Source: Candidatus Omnitrophota bacterium | Lineage (GTDB): Bacteria > Omnitrophota > Gorgyraeia > Duberdicusellales > 4484-171 | Assembly: GCA_014729775.1 (NCBI GenBank) | Contig: WJJJ01000023.1 | Span: 1 to 56,021, forward strand | Length of the DNA: 56,021 bases | Direction: 5' to 3' | Shown here: one piece after another, positions 17,209 through 26,414 of the stretch | Numbering within the stretch: position 1 is the first letter of the stretch | Layout of the letters: each line of letters starts with the position of its first letter | Program-made: the position numbers and the translations under genes | Notes under the pieces: generated by a model | Told to the model about the DNA's origin: nothing | Databases searched by the model: none | Seen by the model: the letters and a program-made list of their open reading frames with translations, nothing else

Positions 17209-17222
17209 CTCGTGAGGAGGCA

Positions 17223-18116
17223 ATGATGAAAGAACAGATGTCGAAAAAGGATTTGGAGATATTACGGTACGTCCATGACGATCTGGGAAAAAAGATATCG
17301 AAAGTACTCTCCACACTATTGGGCAAGAATGCGCGGATGTCCCTGCGGAATCTGAGTGTCGAATCCCAGCCTGCGCTCGCGAAAAAATTGAAAGGGGAGT
17401 ATTTATGCGCGGAGTATTCCGTCAAAGAGCATGACGCTCCGGGAATGCAGTGCATGAGCACCAAGATGGCAACGTTATTCAGCCAGCTGCTCATGGGGGA
17501 AGAGAAAAAAGAGAAAGAGCAGCTTGCGGAAAAGAGCATCGAAGTGTGCGCCGAGGCGCTGAAAAAAACCATGGAGGCGCAAAGTGCGGTCCTGGAACAG
17601 CAATTGGGCAAGAAGTATACCTTTGAGCTGACGGACGCCGCCACGGCGGTACCGGCGGACCGGCTGAAAGCGATGGGGCAGGAAAAATGGATGCTGGTGG
17701 AGTATACCGTGGGAGTAAACGGATTTTTCGAAGAATCGTTATACGAACTGGTGTCTTTTCCGGTGGCGGCGGCAATGGTGGAGGCGGCTTCCGGCCGCGT
17801 GTCTCCGCAGGGAAAAGTCGGTTCGTTCGCTCCGGAGGAGCTCACTCCACGCACAGGCGCCCGCGGGCTGAAGGATCTTTCGCTCCTGCTTGATACGCCC
17901 TTGTCGCTCGCGGTCGAGCTGGGACATTCCACGATGAACCTGAAAGAGATCCTCGAGCTGGGGATCGGGTCGATCGTGGAATTGGATAAACTTGCGGGCG
18001 AGCCGGTCGATATCAAGGTCAACAACAAACTCCTCGCCAAGGGAGAGGTCGTCGTGGTCGACGAAAGTTTCGGCGTGCGCATCGTGAATATCGTGAAGCC
18101 GAATGAACGCATTTAA
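17223..18116 (+). CDS. fliN: Flagellar motor switch protein FliN (long, FliY-like)
   Basis: A 297-residue C-ring protein. The last ~75 residues are the FliN SpoA domain (LLDTPLSLAVELGHSTMNLK, then GSIVELDKLAGEPVDIKVNN). The preceding ~200 residues resemble the FliM/CheC-like middle domain of FliY, but I see no CheC-type E-x-x-N phosphatase motif, so it is probably structural. fliM lies 13 kb away at 31615. GAGGAGG precedes the ATG. Confidence 0.9.
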   Translation: MMKEQMSKKDLEILRYVHDDLGKKISKVLSTLLGKNARMSLRNLSVESQPALAKKLKGEYLCAEYSVKEHDAPGMQCMSTKMATLFSQLLMGEEKKEKEQLAEKSIEVCAEALKKTMEAQSAVLEQQLGKKYTFELTDAATAVPADRLKAMGQEKWMLVEYTVGVNGFFEESLYELVSFPVAAAMVEAASGRVSPQGKVGSFAPEELTPRTGARGLKDLSLLLDTPLSLAVELGHSTMNLKEILELGIGSIVELDKLAGEPVDIKVNNKLLAKGEVVVVDESFGVRIVNIVKPNERI

Positions 18117-18693
18117 GATCATACTCCTCATTGTTTTCCTTACGGTTCCCCGGACGATGCCCGCGGCATTCGCCCAGACTGCGGATTCTGCCCAGGAAGC
18201 GGCACCGGAAGAAGAAATCGCTCCGTATGTCGCTCCTTCCCCGGGAGCAAACGTGCCTTCATTCGGCAGTTTGCTTGGAACGATTATTCAGATTTGCATT
18301 TCGCTGGCCGTTATCGTCGTGTTCGTGTATTTAACCGTATTCGTGCTGAAAAAGCTTTCCGGCGCCTCCCGGGCCGAGCCGGGGCCGCATTACGGGGTGT
18401 TGTCGCTGGTGGACTCATTGTCACTGGGGCCGAATAAAAGCCTGTATCTCGTTTACGCGGGGCGGGAGCTGTTGGTCGTTTCGCTGTCGGATAAGGGCTT
18501 TTCGCTCCTTTCCCGCATTACCGAACAGGAGGCGGTGGAGGAGGTGCTCGCCAAGAAAAAAGAGGAATGGGAAAAAGCGAAACCGTTCCGCGAGTACCTG
18601 CACGCTGAACAGAAGAAAGAGATGGTGAAACAGTACATGAAAGATTATCTTTCCTCGATGAAGGATATTTTTCGCGGCAGGTCTCATAAGTAG
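18103..18693 (+). CDS. fliO: Flagellar biosynthetic protein FliO
   Basis: A 196-residue protein with an N-terminal signal-like helix (~3-23), a Pro/Ala-rich stretch and one membrane helix (~57-77, ending VFVYLTVFVLKKLSG). The FliO beta domain follows (LVDSLSLGPNKSLYLVYAG; ELLVVSLSDKGFSLLSRI). FliO is a scaffold for FliP assembly. It overlaps fliN by 14 bases and precedes fliP. Confidence 0.88.
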   Translation: MNAFKIILLIVFLTVPRTMPAAFAQTADSAQEAAPEEEIAPYVAPSPGANVPSFGSLLGTIIQICISLAVIVVFVYLTVFVLKKLSGASRAEPGPHYGVLSLVDSLSLGPNKSLYLVYAGRELLVVSLSDKGFSLLSRITEQEAVEEVLAKKKEEWEKAKPFREYLHAEQKKEMVKQYMKDYLSSMKDIFRGRSHK

Positions 18694-18697
18694 CGAT

Positions 18698-19480
18698 ATG
18701 CGATATCAGTTCACATCACGCGTCTGGAAAATTTTTTTCGCGGTTGTCGTCGCGCTCGCGGGAACGGCGGCGTTACTTTCTTCCCCCGTACTCGCGCAGA
18801 CGATTCCCATCCCATCGCTGTCGATGGAAGTGGGGCAGGCCGAAAATCCGCAGGACGTCGCCTTTAGTCTTCAAATTTTATTTCTGATCACGATTCTCGC
18901 CCTGGCGCCGGCGATAATTATTATGGTGACTTCGTTTACCCGGATTGTGATCATTCTCGCTTTCGTCCGCCATGCGCTGGCGACGCAGCAGATCCCGCCC
19001 AATCAGGTCCTGGTCGCGCTGGCCTTATTCTTAACCTTTTTTGTTATGTCTCCGGTTATTCAGAATATTCACGACGAGGCGCTTGCGCCTTACACGCAGG
19101 GAGAAATTACCCAGGCACAGGCTTTTGATAACGCCGTGCAGCACCTGAGAGGATTCATGATCAGGCAAACGCGTCCTAATGATCTGGCGTTATTCGTTGA
19201 TTTATCGAAAAGCGAACGCCCGGAAAAAATGGCGGACGTCTCCACCACGGTGCTGATCCCGGCGTTCGTGATCAGCGAATTAAAAACCGCGTTCCAGATC
19301 GGGTTCGTAATCTTCGTGCCGTTTCTTATTCTTGATCTCGTGGTGGCCAGTACCCTGATTTCGATGGGGATGTTGCTGCTGCCGCCGATCGTGATTTCGT
19401 TTCCCTTTAAAGTGCTGCTGTTCATTATGGTAGACGGATGGCATCTCATTACCCGGTCAATTGTGTACAGTTTTCATTAA
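18698..19480 (+). CDS. fliP: Flagellar export gate protein FliP
   Basis: A 260-residue polytopic protein with a cleavable signal (~1-31, ending SSPVLAQ). Family stretches are ITILALAPAIIIMVTSFTRI, FVRHALATQQIPPNQVLVAL and FLILDLVVASTLISMGMLLL. FliP forms the pentameric core of the export gate with FliQ and FliR. Confidence 0.97.
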   Translation: MRYQFTSRVWKIFFAVVVALAGTAALLSSPVLAQTIPIPSLSMEVGQAENPQDVAFSLQILFLITILALAPAIIIMVTSFTRIVIILAFVRHALATQQIPPNQVLVALALFLTFFVMSPVIQNIHDEALAPYTQGEITQAQAFDNAVQHLRGFMIRQTRPNDLALFVDLSKSERPEKMADVSTTVLIPAFVISELKTAFQIGFVIFVPFLILDLVVASTLISMGMLLLPPIVISFPFKVLLFIMVDGWHLITRSIVYSFH

Positions 19481-19521
19481 AAGAGGAACGAGAAAGTAAA
19501 AAGGCAGAGAAGCGAAGAAGC

Positions 19522-19791
19522 ATGACTGAAACGTTTGTGATGGCGCTCGGACAGAAGGCTCTGGTGACCTATCTGCATCTCGCGGGACCGATCCTGCTGT
19601 TCGCGTTGAGCATCGGGCTTATGGTGAGCGTGGCCCAGGCCGTGACGCAGATTCAGGATATGACGCTCACGTTTATTCCGAAGATCCTCGCGACGCTGCT
19701 GGCATTGGTGATTTTCGGTCAGTTCATGCTCAGGTCGATCGTGCAGTTTACCTATTATGTGATCGTGAGTATTCCAAATATCGCGCAATGA
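19522..19791 (+). CDS. fliQ: Flagellar export gate protein FliQ
   Basis: An 89-residue protein, exactly the family length, with two hydrophobic helices (~17-40 and ~50-75). VSVAQAVTQIQDMTLTFIPK is diagnostic. ATG 19522 is chosen on length and homology; it has only a weak AGAAG upstream. fliR starts 4 bases before its stop. Confidence 0.95.
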   Translation: MTETFVMALGQKALVTYLHLAGPILLFALSIGLMVSVAQAVTQIQDMTLTFIPKILATLLALVIFGQFMLRSIVQFTYYVIVSIPNIAQ

Positions 19792-20573
19792 ATATTTTCC
19801 GGGAATTGTTCCAATTCGGGTATCAGGATTTTCAGGGTTTCCTGCTGGTGTCGGTGCGCTTTTCAGGACTGGTGCTTTCCGCGCCGCTTATCAGTAATCC
19901 CAATATTCCGAAAACGGCGAAAATCGGCTTTATCCTGTTTATCTCCTTTTTGGTATTCCCGTTTATTGCGTCAGGCGGAGTGATGATCCAGAATAATCTG
20001 GTGCTCACGGCGATGGCTTTGCGCGAACTGATCATAGGTTTCTTCCTCGGCTTCTTTGTGAGCCTTATTTTCGCGGGGATCCAGCTCGCCGGCCAGTTCA
20101 TCGATTATCAGTCGGGGTTCGGTCTGGTCAATGTCATCGATCCACAGTCAAACGTGCAGGTGCCGCTTGCGGGGCAGTTCATGTATATCCTGGCGTCTCT
20201 GCTGTTTTTGATCCTGGGCGGTCATCATATGCTGCTTCGCGGTCTCGTCGGGACGTTTGACGTGTTCCCCCTGGGAACGCTGGCGTTTGATCTGAATATT
20301 TCCCACGCGGTCCAGACCCTGTTCGCGCGGATGGTCGTCGTGGCTTTTCAGATTTCCGCGCCGGTTGTGGGCGCGATATTCGTGGCAGAAATGACCTACG
20401 GGGTCGTGGCCCGGGCGATTCCGCAGATCAACATTCTAATCGTCGGGCTCCCGCTGAAAATAGGCATCGGCACGCTGTTTTTACTGCTTTCGCTGCCCTT
20501 TTTTTTCTGGGTGATCAAACGGGAATTCATGAATGTCTTTGAATCCCTGCAGCAGTTAGGTATCGGAGTGTAA
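19788..20573 (+). CDS. fliR: Flagellar export gate protein FliR
   Basis: A 261-residue polytopic protein with about six hydrophobic segments. Family marks are VRFSGLVLSAPLISNPNIPK, RELIIGFFLGFFVSLIFAG and AGQFIDYQSGFGLVNVIDPQ. Length is normal. It completes the FliPQR gate and is coupled to fliQ by an ATGA overlap. Confidence 0.96.
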   Translation: MNIFRELFQFGYQDFQGFLLVSVRFSGLVLSAPLISNPNIPKTAKIGFILFISFLVFPFIASGGVMIQNNLVLTAMALRELIIGFFLGFFVSLIFAGIQLAGQFIDYQSGFGLVNVIDPQSNVQVPLAGQFMYILASLLFLILGGHHMLLRGLVGTFDVFPLGTLAFDLNISHAVQTLFARMVVVAFQISAPVVGAIFVAEMTYGVVARAIPQINILIVGLPLKIGIGTLFLLLSLPFFFWVIKREFMNVFESLQQLGIGV

Positions 20574-20576
20574 TTC

Positions 20577-21647
20577 ATGGCGGATCAAGAACGAAGATTT
20601 CCGGCGACGCCGCATAAGCGCAGACAGGCGCGGCAAAAAGGACAGGTAGTAAAAAGCGTTGAGGTGAACACGGTATTTGTGCTCCTGGGCGGTTTTTTGC
20701 TGCTCAGGTTTCTGGGGAACTTCATGTTCGCCCAGCTGGAGGAGCTGGCCGAAAGAAGTTTTGTGGCTTTTCCCTCCATGCGGGAAATTACCATGCAGCT
20801 GCTGATATTTCACGCGCCGGGGATCGTGGGACGTTTTCTGCTCATTCTTATGCCGTTTTTGCTTGGTGTCGGGGTGGTCGCGTTTCTTGCAAACGTTCTG
20901 CAGGTGGGATTTATGTCGAGTTGGACTTCGATAAAACCGCGACTGGATAAGTTGAATCCGGTGAACGGATTCAAACGGTTATTCTCTCTGAAATCGTTCG
21001 CGGAAGGGGTCAAGTCCGTGTGTAAAATCCTCATCATGGCCGGGGTTTCGTATGTGGTGATCCGGGACGCGGTTCCCACGCTCATCTATACTCTTTCGAT
21101 GACGCCGACCCAGAGCGTGTCGGAGGTTTCCGGTGTCGTCATGACGTTGATCTTTCGTCTCGTGATGGCGCTGGGCGTTCTGGCGATTCTCGATTTTTTT
21201 TATCAGCGTTATGAACATGAAAAATCCTTGCGGATGTCCCGTCAGGAATTGAAAGAGGAGGTCATCCGGTACGAGGGGCGTCCTGAAGTAAAGCAAAAAC
21301 GCCGTTCCCTGCAAAGACAGCTCGCGCAGAGAAGAATGATGCAGGAAGTGCCGAAAGCCGATGTGGTGATCACCAACCCTACGCATCTGGCGGTCGCGGT
21401 TCAGTACGATCCGGCGGCGTCCGCCGCGCCTCTGGTGATCGCCAAAGGCGCCAGACTGGTGGCCGAAAAAATTATCGAAACCGCAAAGGAAAATGAAGTG
21501 CCGGTGATCGAAAACAAGCCGCTGGCGCAGGCGTTGCACAAACTTGTAGAAGTCGGGCAGAGCGTGCCGGTGCATTTATATCAGGCGGTTGCTGAAGTGT
21601 TGGCGTATCTGCATCGGATCGGGAAAACGAAAAGAAAATGGCTGTAG
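20577..21647 (+). CDS. flhB: Flagellar export switch protein FlhB
   Basis: A 356-residue protein with four membrane helices in the first ~210 residues and a cytoplasmic domain carrying the autocleavage motif NPTH (N267; VVITNPTHLAVAVQYDP). Cleavage between N and P switches export from rod/hook to filament substrates under FliK. The start ATG 20577 is 3 bases after fliR. A cleavage-less paralogue is at 31295. Confidence 0.97.
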   Translation: MADQERRFPATPHKRRQARQKGQVVKSVEVNTVFVLLGGFLLLRFLGNFMFAQLEELAERSFVAFPSMREITMQLLIFHAPGIVGRFLLILMPFLLGVGVVAFLANVLQVGFMSSWTSIKPRLDKLNPVNGFKRLFSLKSFAEGVKSVCKILIMAGVSYVVIRDAVPTLIYTLSMTPTQSVSEVSGVVMTLIFRLVMALGVLAILDFFYQRYEHEKSLRMSRQELKEEVIRYEGRPEVKQKRRSLQRQLAQRRMMQEVPKADVVITNPTHLAVAVQYDPAASAAPLVIAKGARLVAEKIIETAKENEVPVIENKPLAQALHKLVEVGQSVPVHLYQAVAEVLAYLHRIGKTKRKWL

Positions 21648-23725
21648 GCGCAATGACTCCCCCAGTAATGACGAAACGCTTCGCCCAGATGGGCGAGGTT
21701 ATCATCGGCGCCGGTCTGCTGTTGGTAATCGGAATGATCCTGTTGCCGCTGCCGCCGGTGCTTCTGGATATACTGCTGGTATTCCATATCGGGATCTCGC
21801 TGGTGGTCATGCTGGTAACGCTGTACGTGCGGGAATCGGTGCAGTTCTCCATTTTTCCCAGTCTGCTTCTGATGGTGACGTTGTTCCGTCTCGGCCTCAA
21901 TGTTGCCTGTTCCCGGGCGATCCTTACCAAGGGAACGCAGGCCGCAGATCTTATTAATGCCTTCGGCGGATTTGTGGTGAGCGGAAATTACGTGGTCGGG
22001 CTGGTGATTTTCGTCATTCTGGTGATCATTCAGTTTATTGTCATTACCAACGGGGCACAGCGGGTAGCCGAAGTCGCCGCGCGGTTCACTTTGGACGCGA
22101 TGCCGGGAAAACAGATGTCCATCGACGCCGACCTGAACGCCGGCGTTATTACCGAGCAGGAAGCCCGGGCCAAACGGGAGGAGATAGAGAAAGAAGCCGA
22201 TTTTTATGGGTCGATGGACGGGTCGGCGCGGTTTATCCGGGGTGACGCCATCGCGGCGATCATTATCATCCTGGTGAACATCGTCGGCGGATTCGTGATC
22301 GGGGTCGTCCAGCTGGGGATGTCTCTGCAGGAAGCGCTGCAGACCTACATCCTGCTCACGATCGGCGTGGGGATCGCGATGCAGATCCCGGCACTGCTGA
22401 TTTCCACGAGTGCGGGCGTGATTGTGTCCCGCGTCGCGTCTTCTGAGGAGCATCTCGGCAAGGATATTTCTTCGCAGGTGTTGAAACAGCCCCAGGCGTT
22501 AGTGATCGCCGCGGCGCTGCTGTTTGTCTTCTTATTCGTTCCCGCACTGCCGAAGTTCCCTTTTCTGGTAATTACGTTGTCCACGGGAGGGATCGCCTAT
22601 ATCGTGCAGTCGGCGACAAAAAAAGCGGAAGCGGTACAGCGCGAGCAGGATGAAAAAGAGGCGCGTTTGCAGCGCAAACCGGAAAACGTCATGAATCTGC
22701 TGAAGGTCGATCCGGTGGAGTTGGAGATCGGGTACGGACTCATCCCGCTGGTGAATCCTGAGCAGGGAGGGACGTTGCTTGACCGGGTGAGTCTTATCCG
22801 CCGTCAGCTCGCGCTGGATCTTGGAGTAGTCGTGCCGCCGGTGCGTATCCGGGATAATGTTCAGCTTGCGCCGAACGAATATGTGATTAAAATAAAAGGG
22901 ATAGACGCCGCGAAGAAAAACGTCCAGCTGAATCATTATTTGGCGATCAATCCCGGGAAGATCAAGGGCGCGATTCAGGGAATCCCGGGGAGTGAGCCGG
23001 TATTCAATCTTCCGGGGGTATGGATTATGGAAACGCAGAGGCGCAAGGCGGAAATGAGCGGATATACGGTTGTCGATATCCCGACCGTGATTTCAACGCA
23101 TTTAAGCGAAATGATCAAACAGCACGCGCCGGATATCCTTACCCGGCAGGATACCAAGAATCTCATAGAGAATTTAAAAAAGGACTATCCGGCGCTGGTC
23201 GAAGAGCTGGTTCCTCAGCTGATGAGCGTGGGAGACATACAGAAAGTATTGAAGGGCCTTCTCAACGAGAAAGTCCCGATTCGGGACCTGGTGACGATTT
23301 GCGAAAATCTGGCCGATCACGCCCGGGTGACGAAGAATATCGACGCTTTGATTGAAGAAAGCCGGATGGCCCTCGGGAATCATATTTGCAAGCAGTTCGT
23401 GAGCGCCGAAGGCACTCTGTACGTGGCGACGCTCGCGCCGGGACTGGAGCAGGTCCTCACCGAAAAAGTGAACGCCCAAAGCGAGGCGGAACAGATGTTT
23501 TTCGAGCCGGAATTCATTAAGAAGCTGCTCGGGTCGGTCACCCATGCCATGGAGGCAATGCTTAAGCGGGGGCATCAGCCCGTGATTTTGGCCGCGCCTC
23601 AGATCCGTCTGACGCTGCGGCGTCTGATCGAACGGTCTCTTCCGAACGTGGCCGTTCTTTCGTACCGGGAAATCCCCACCGATCAGCAGGTAAAAGTGCT
23701 CGCGAGGGTGGAGATGTCTACATGA
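21638..23725 (+). CDS. flhA: Flagellar export protein FlhA
   Basis: A 695-residue export component. The N-terminal half has about eight membrane helices and the FHIPEP-type loop (DAMPGKQMSIDADLNAGVIT). The cytoplasmic half carries docking domains (LEIGYGLIPLVNPEQGGTLL; QVLTEKVNAQSEAEQMFFEP). Length is typical. The ATG at 21638 lies inside the end of flhB; ATG 21653 is an alternative. Confidence 0.97.
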   Translation: MAVGAMTPPVMTKRFAQMGEVIIGAGLLLVIGMILLPLPPVLLDILLVFHIGISLVVMLVTLYVRESVQFSIFPSLLLMVTLFRLGLNVACSRAILTKGTQAADLINAFGGFVVSGNYVVGLVIFVILVIIQFIVITNGAQRVAEVAARFTLDAMPGKQMSIDADLNAGVITEQEARAKREEIEKEADFYGSMDGSARFIRGDAIAAIIIILVNIVGGFVIGVVQLGMSLQEALQTYILLTIGVGIAMQIPALLISTSAGVIVSRVASSEEHLGKDISSQVLKQPQALVIAAALLFVFLFVPALPKFPFLVITLSTGGIAYIVQSATKKAEAVQREQDEKEARLQRKPENVMNLLKVDPVELEIGYGLIPLVNPEQGGTLLDRVSLIRRQLALDLGVVVPPVRIRDNVQLAPNEYVIKIKGIDAAKKNVQLNHYLAINPGKIKGAIQGIPGSEPVFNLPGVWIMETQRRKAEMSGYTVVDIPTVISTHLSEMIKQHAPDILTRQDTKNLIENLKKDYPALVEELVPQLMSVGDIQKVLKGLLNEKVPIRDLVTICENLADHARVTKNIDALIEESRMALGNHICKQFVSAEGTLYVATLAPGLEQVLTEKVNAQSEAEQMFFEPEFIKKLLGSVTHAMEAMLKRGHQPVILAAPQIRLTLRRLIERSLPNVAVLSYREIPTDQQVKVLARVEMST

Positions 23726-24846
23726 AGGTAAAACGTTACGAAGGCAACACAGTTCAGGAAGTGTTATCCAAGATCAAGGTAGATCTCGGTCCGGAAGCGA
23801 CGATTTTATTCATCAAGGAGCGTACCCGGGCGCGTCTGTTCCGGAGAGGCAAAAAATACGTCGAAGCCATGGCCTCGAGCCAGGAAGACAAGCCCGCCTA
23901 TGACGCCGCCAAGCTGGAAATGATTTACTGGGAATTAAAAGAATTGAAAGATTCGGTGAAGAATATTAAGGTGCGCGAAGAGCACGTCCGTGAAGAAGAG
24001 GACGCGTTGTATCCGGTTCTCCGGGGATATCGTCAGAAGCTCTGCGAGGCCGGGGTCGAAACGGAAAACGCGCTCACCGTTTTGAAGGATTTCCAGGAGC
24101 GGTTTACGGAAAAAGAACTGCGTAATTCGGCGCTGCTTGAGGAGAGTCTGATTCGCCACATGGCGCGGTACCTCGACGTCGCCGGTCCGATCAGCGCCGA
24201 CGAGAACAAAATCGTGGCGATCGTCGGGTCTACGGGAGTGGGGAAAACCACCACGGTGGCAAAATTGGCGGCGCAGTTTTCGCTCATGGAACGTAAGCGG
24301 GTGGCGTTGATTACGATCGACACCTACCGGATCGCGGCGGTCGACCAGCTTAAAACCTACGCGGAAATTATCGGCATCCCGATCGAAGTAGTGTTCAACC
24401 CCCAGGAACTTTTGGTGAGTTTGAACCGGAACAAGGACAAAGAATTGATCCTGATCGATACCGCGGGTAGCAACCCGTTCGATAAGGTTCGTATGGATGA
24501 CCTGCGGCGCTTTTTAGGGTCCAGTCCCAATATCGAAACGCATTTACTTCTTACGATGACGACTAAACCCAAGAACCTGCTCGAGATATACAACTGTTAC
24601 AATATTATGAAGATCCATAAAGTGATTCTGACCAAACTCGATGAATCGGTACGGTTCGGTAATATCCTCAATCTTGCCACCCGGGTAAACCGGCCGATCT
24701 CGTACATCACGACGGGGCAGAACGTTCCCGACGATATTGAAGTCGCCGATCCGTATAACCTGGTGCAGTTGATATTAAAAGGGCGTGAGATGCTGCCGGA
24801 AAAAAAAGAGGGAAAGAAGAAGGGAACGGTGGAGAACTATAGATGA
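23722..24846 (+). CDS. flhF: Flagellar placement GTPase FlhF
   Basis: A 374-residue SRP-type GTPase. The N-terminal B region (MKVKRYEGNTVQEVLSKIKV) is FlhF-specific. NG domain motifs are GSTGVGKTTTVAKLA (~169-183), ALITIDTYRIAAVDQLKTYA, LIDTAGSNPFD and the G4 motif TKLDES. It marks the site and number of polar flagella. It overlaps flhA and the next gene by 4 bases. Confidence 0.96.
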   Translation: MKVKRYEGNTVQEVLSKIKVDLGPEATILFIKERTRARLFRRGKKYVEAMASSQEDKPAYDAAKLEMIYWELKELKDSVKNIKVREEHVREEEDALYPVLRGYRQKLCEAGVETENALTVLKDFQERFTEKELRNSALLEESLIRHMARYLDVAGPISADENKIVAIVGSTGVGKTTTVAKLAAQFSLMERKRVALITIDTYRIAAVDQLKTYAEIIGIPIEVVFNPQELLVSLNRNKDKELILIDTAGSNPFDKVRMDDLRRFLGSSPNIETHLLLTMTTKPKNLLEIYNCYNIMKIHKVILTKLDESVRFGNILNLATRVNRPISYITTGQNVPDDIEVADPYNLVQLILKGREMLPEKKEGKKKGTVENYR

Positions 24847-25709
24847 ACATGAATTTTGATCAGGCGGCGAATCTGCGGAAACTCACCGAGCGTATGGGGA
24901 AGGGTGTGGACCTTTCTTTTCAGCATGTGGTGCGGAATTTATTTCCCGCGGATAAGCCGGTGTTTGTATTTGTGGGGGAGGGCGCCGGGATTATTTCTTT
25001 TTCCGCCCTTATGGGGAATCTGGCGGTGGCGCTGAGCCGGAGGGGTACGGTGCTGGCCTGTTGCGAGGCGCATTCTCATTCGATGTCGATCGGCCGGCTG
25101 TTCGCCCGCGAGAGCCTGCCTCTGAGTGCCTTCGCCCGCGGCGCGGCGAGACTGCCGAGGGTGATCGTGGATTTTTCCGAACGGATTAAGCTTATTTCCG
25201 GCTTTGAAGCGGTCGAAGGGATCAATGAGTGGGACCCGGATAAAAAGTTCCTTTTCTTCCAAGCAATGGAAGGAATGTGCAGGAATACCGTGGATATGGT
25301 TTTCGTGAATGAAACGGATCTCCGCTTCGCTCCGGTAATGGATCATATTGTGATCGTGCTTTCTCCGGATGATGATTCGGTCATTTCCGCCTACAAAAAG
25401 GTGAAGCTGATCCATGAAATGAACGAAGATGCCCGTTTTTACTCTATCGTGAATCACGTGCACACGCCCGCTCAGGGAAAGGAAGTGAGCGCCAGATTCC
25501 AGGAATCGGTGGAAAAGTTCCTGGGGGTGAGCGTGCGTTCGCTCGGGTGCTCTCTGCTTACGCCGGAGGTGCTGCGAAGTATCAAACAACGCAAGGCCTA
25601 CGTGCTTTCTTATGTGTATTCGAAATCCGCTGCGCATATCAGGGAGATAGCGCAGAATATCGAGCATGTTTCTTCACGCGCGAAGAAACCCAAGATACCA
25701 TGGAGTTAA
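24843..25709 (+). CDS. Degenerate FlhG (MinD-like) protein lacking a P-loop
   Basis: A 288-residue protein in the flhG position. It keeps the N-terminal FDQAANLRKL, which in FlhG/YlxH proteins stimulates FlhF GTPase. The fold follows MinD/FlhG (IVLSPDDDSVISAYKKVKLI; SIVNHVHTPAQGKEVSARFQ). The deviant Walker A (normally GKGGVGK-T/S) reads VGEGAGIISFS at ~44-54, without either signature lysine, and the DTGAG stretch is replaced by VNETDL. ATP hydrolysis is therefore unlikely. Inference: an FlhF activator that is not cycled by ATP. MinD-like descent is probable but not certain. Confidence 0.75.
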   Translation: MNMNFDQAANLRKLTERMGKGVDLSFQHVVRNLFPADKPVFVFVGEGAGIISFSALMGNLAVALSRRGTVLACCEAHSHSMSIGRLFARESLPLSAFARGAARLPRVIVDFSERIKLISGFEAVEGINEWDPDKKFLFFQAMEGMCRNTVDMVFVNETDLRFAPVMDHIVIVLSPDDDSVISAYKKVKLIHEMNEDARFYSIVNHVHTPAQGKEVSARFQESVEKFLGVSVRSLGCSLLTPEVLRSIKQRKAYVLSYVYSKSAAHIREIAQNIEHVSSRAKKPKIPWS

Positions 25710-25710
25710 T

Positions 25711-26394
25711 ATGGGATGGTTTGGATTAAGCGGCAAGGAAAAGGCGATTTGGCGTGCCATTAAGCCCGGAGATAAGGTCACCATAATGCTCGGCGATGAG
25801 GCGCAGGAAAAGTATGAAACGAAAGTCTGTGACGTCAATCCTTACTATGTCTACGTTGATACTCCGGAAATTGACCGGGCGCTTCTTGATGTCGTGCAGA
25901 ACACCCCGGTAAAACTGGAAATCGAGGTGTTCAATCCCGAGACCGGCAAGATCCGTTTCGCTTCGAAGGTGCTCGGACAGGAGTGGTTTAAGAAGCAGAG
26001 GATTCAGGTTTCCCGGCCGCGGAAAATTGAATGGGTCCAGCTGCGCCGGCACCGGAGGGTGCCGACCGCGCTTACCGCCGAATTTTCTTTCGTGGAAGAT
26101 GATTCCACCCGGCATCTTAATTTGAGTTCGGAATCGTTTACCGCCAAGGTCCAGAACGTGTCGGAAGGAGGCGCTCTGCTGGTGATTGAAAAACTGATGT
26201 CGGTTGAAACAGGGGCGCAGGTGAACCTAAAGATTACGCTGTCGCCGGAATATACCGTGCGCGCGCGGGGCAAGATCGTCCGCATCGAGGCCTCGGAGGG
26301 GAAATACGGACTGGGCATCGATTTCTTGCGGATAGGGGAAAAAGATAAAGAACTGCTTCGCAAGTACATCAGCGTAAACGTCAAACGGTTTTAG
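25711..26394 (+). CDS. PilZ-domain (YcgR-like) protein 1 of 3
   Basis: A 227-residue protein with a YcgR-N-like beta domain (~1-100) and a C-terminal PilZ domain. The c-di-GMP motifs are both present: RRHRR (in QLRRHRRVPTALTAEF) and NVSEGG (in VQNVSEGGALLVIEKL). The ATG at 25711 directly follows the stop of the flhG-like gene and gives the N-terminus MGWFGLSGKEKAIW shared with the two following paralogues. Likely role: slowing or biasing the motor when c-di-GMP is bound. Confidence 0.85.
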   Translation: MGWFGLSGKEKAIWRAIKPGDKVTIMLGDEAQEKYETKVCDVNPYYVYVDTPEIDRALLDVVQNTPVKLEIEVFNPETGKIRFASKVLGQEWFKKQRIQVSRPRKIEWVQLRRHRRVPTALTAEFSFVEDDSTRHLNLSSESFTAKVQNVSEGGALLVIEKLMSVETGAQVNLKITLSPEYTVRARGKIVRIEASEGKYGLGIDFLRIGEKDKELLRKYISVNVKRF

Positions 26395-26414
26395 AGGAAG
26401 AAGGAGTTGGCCTC

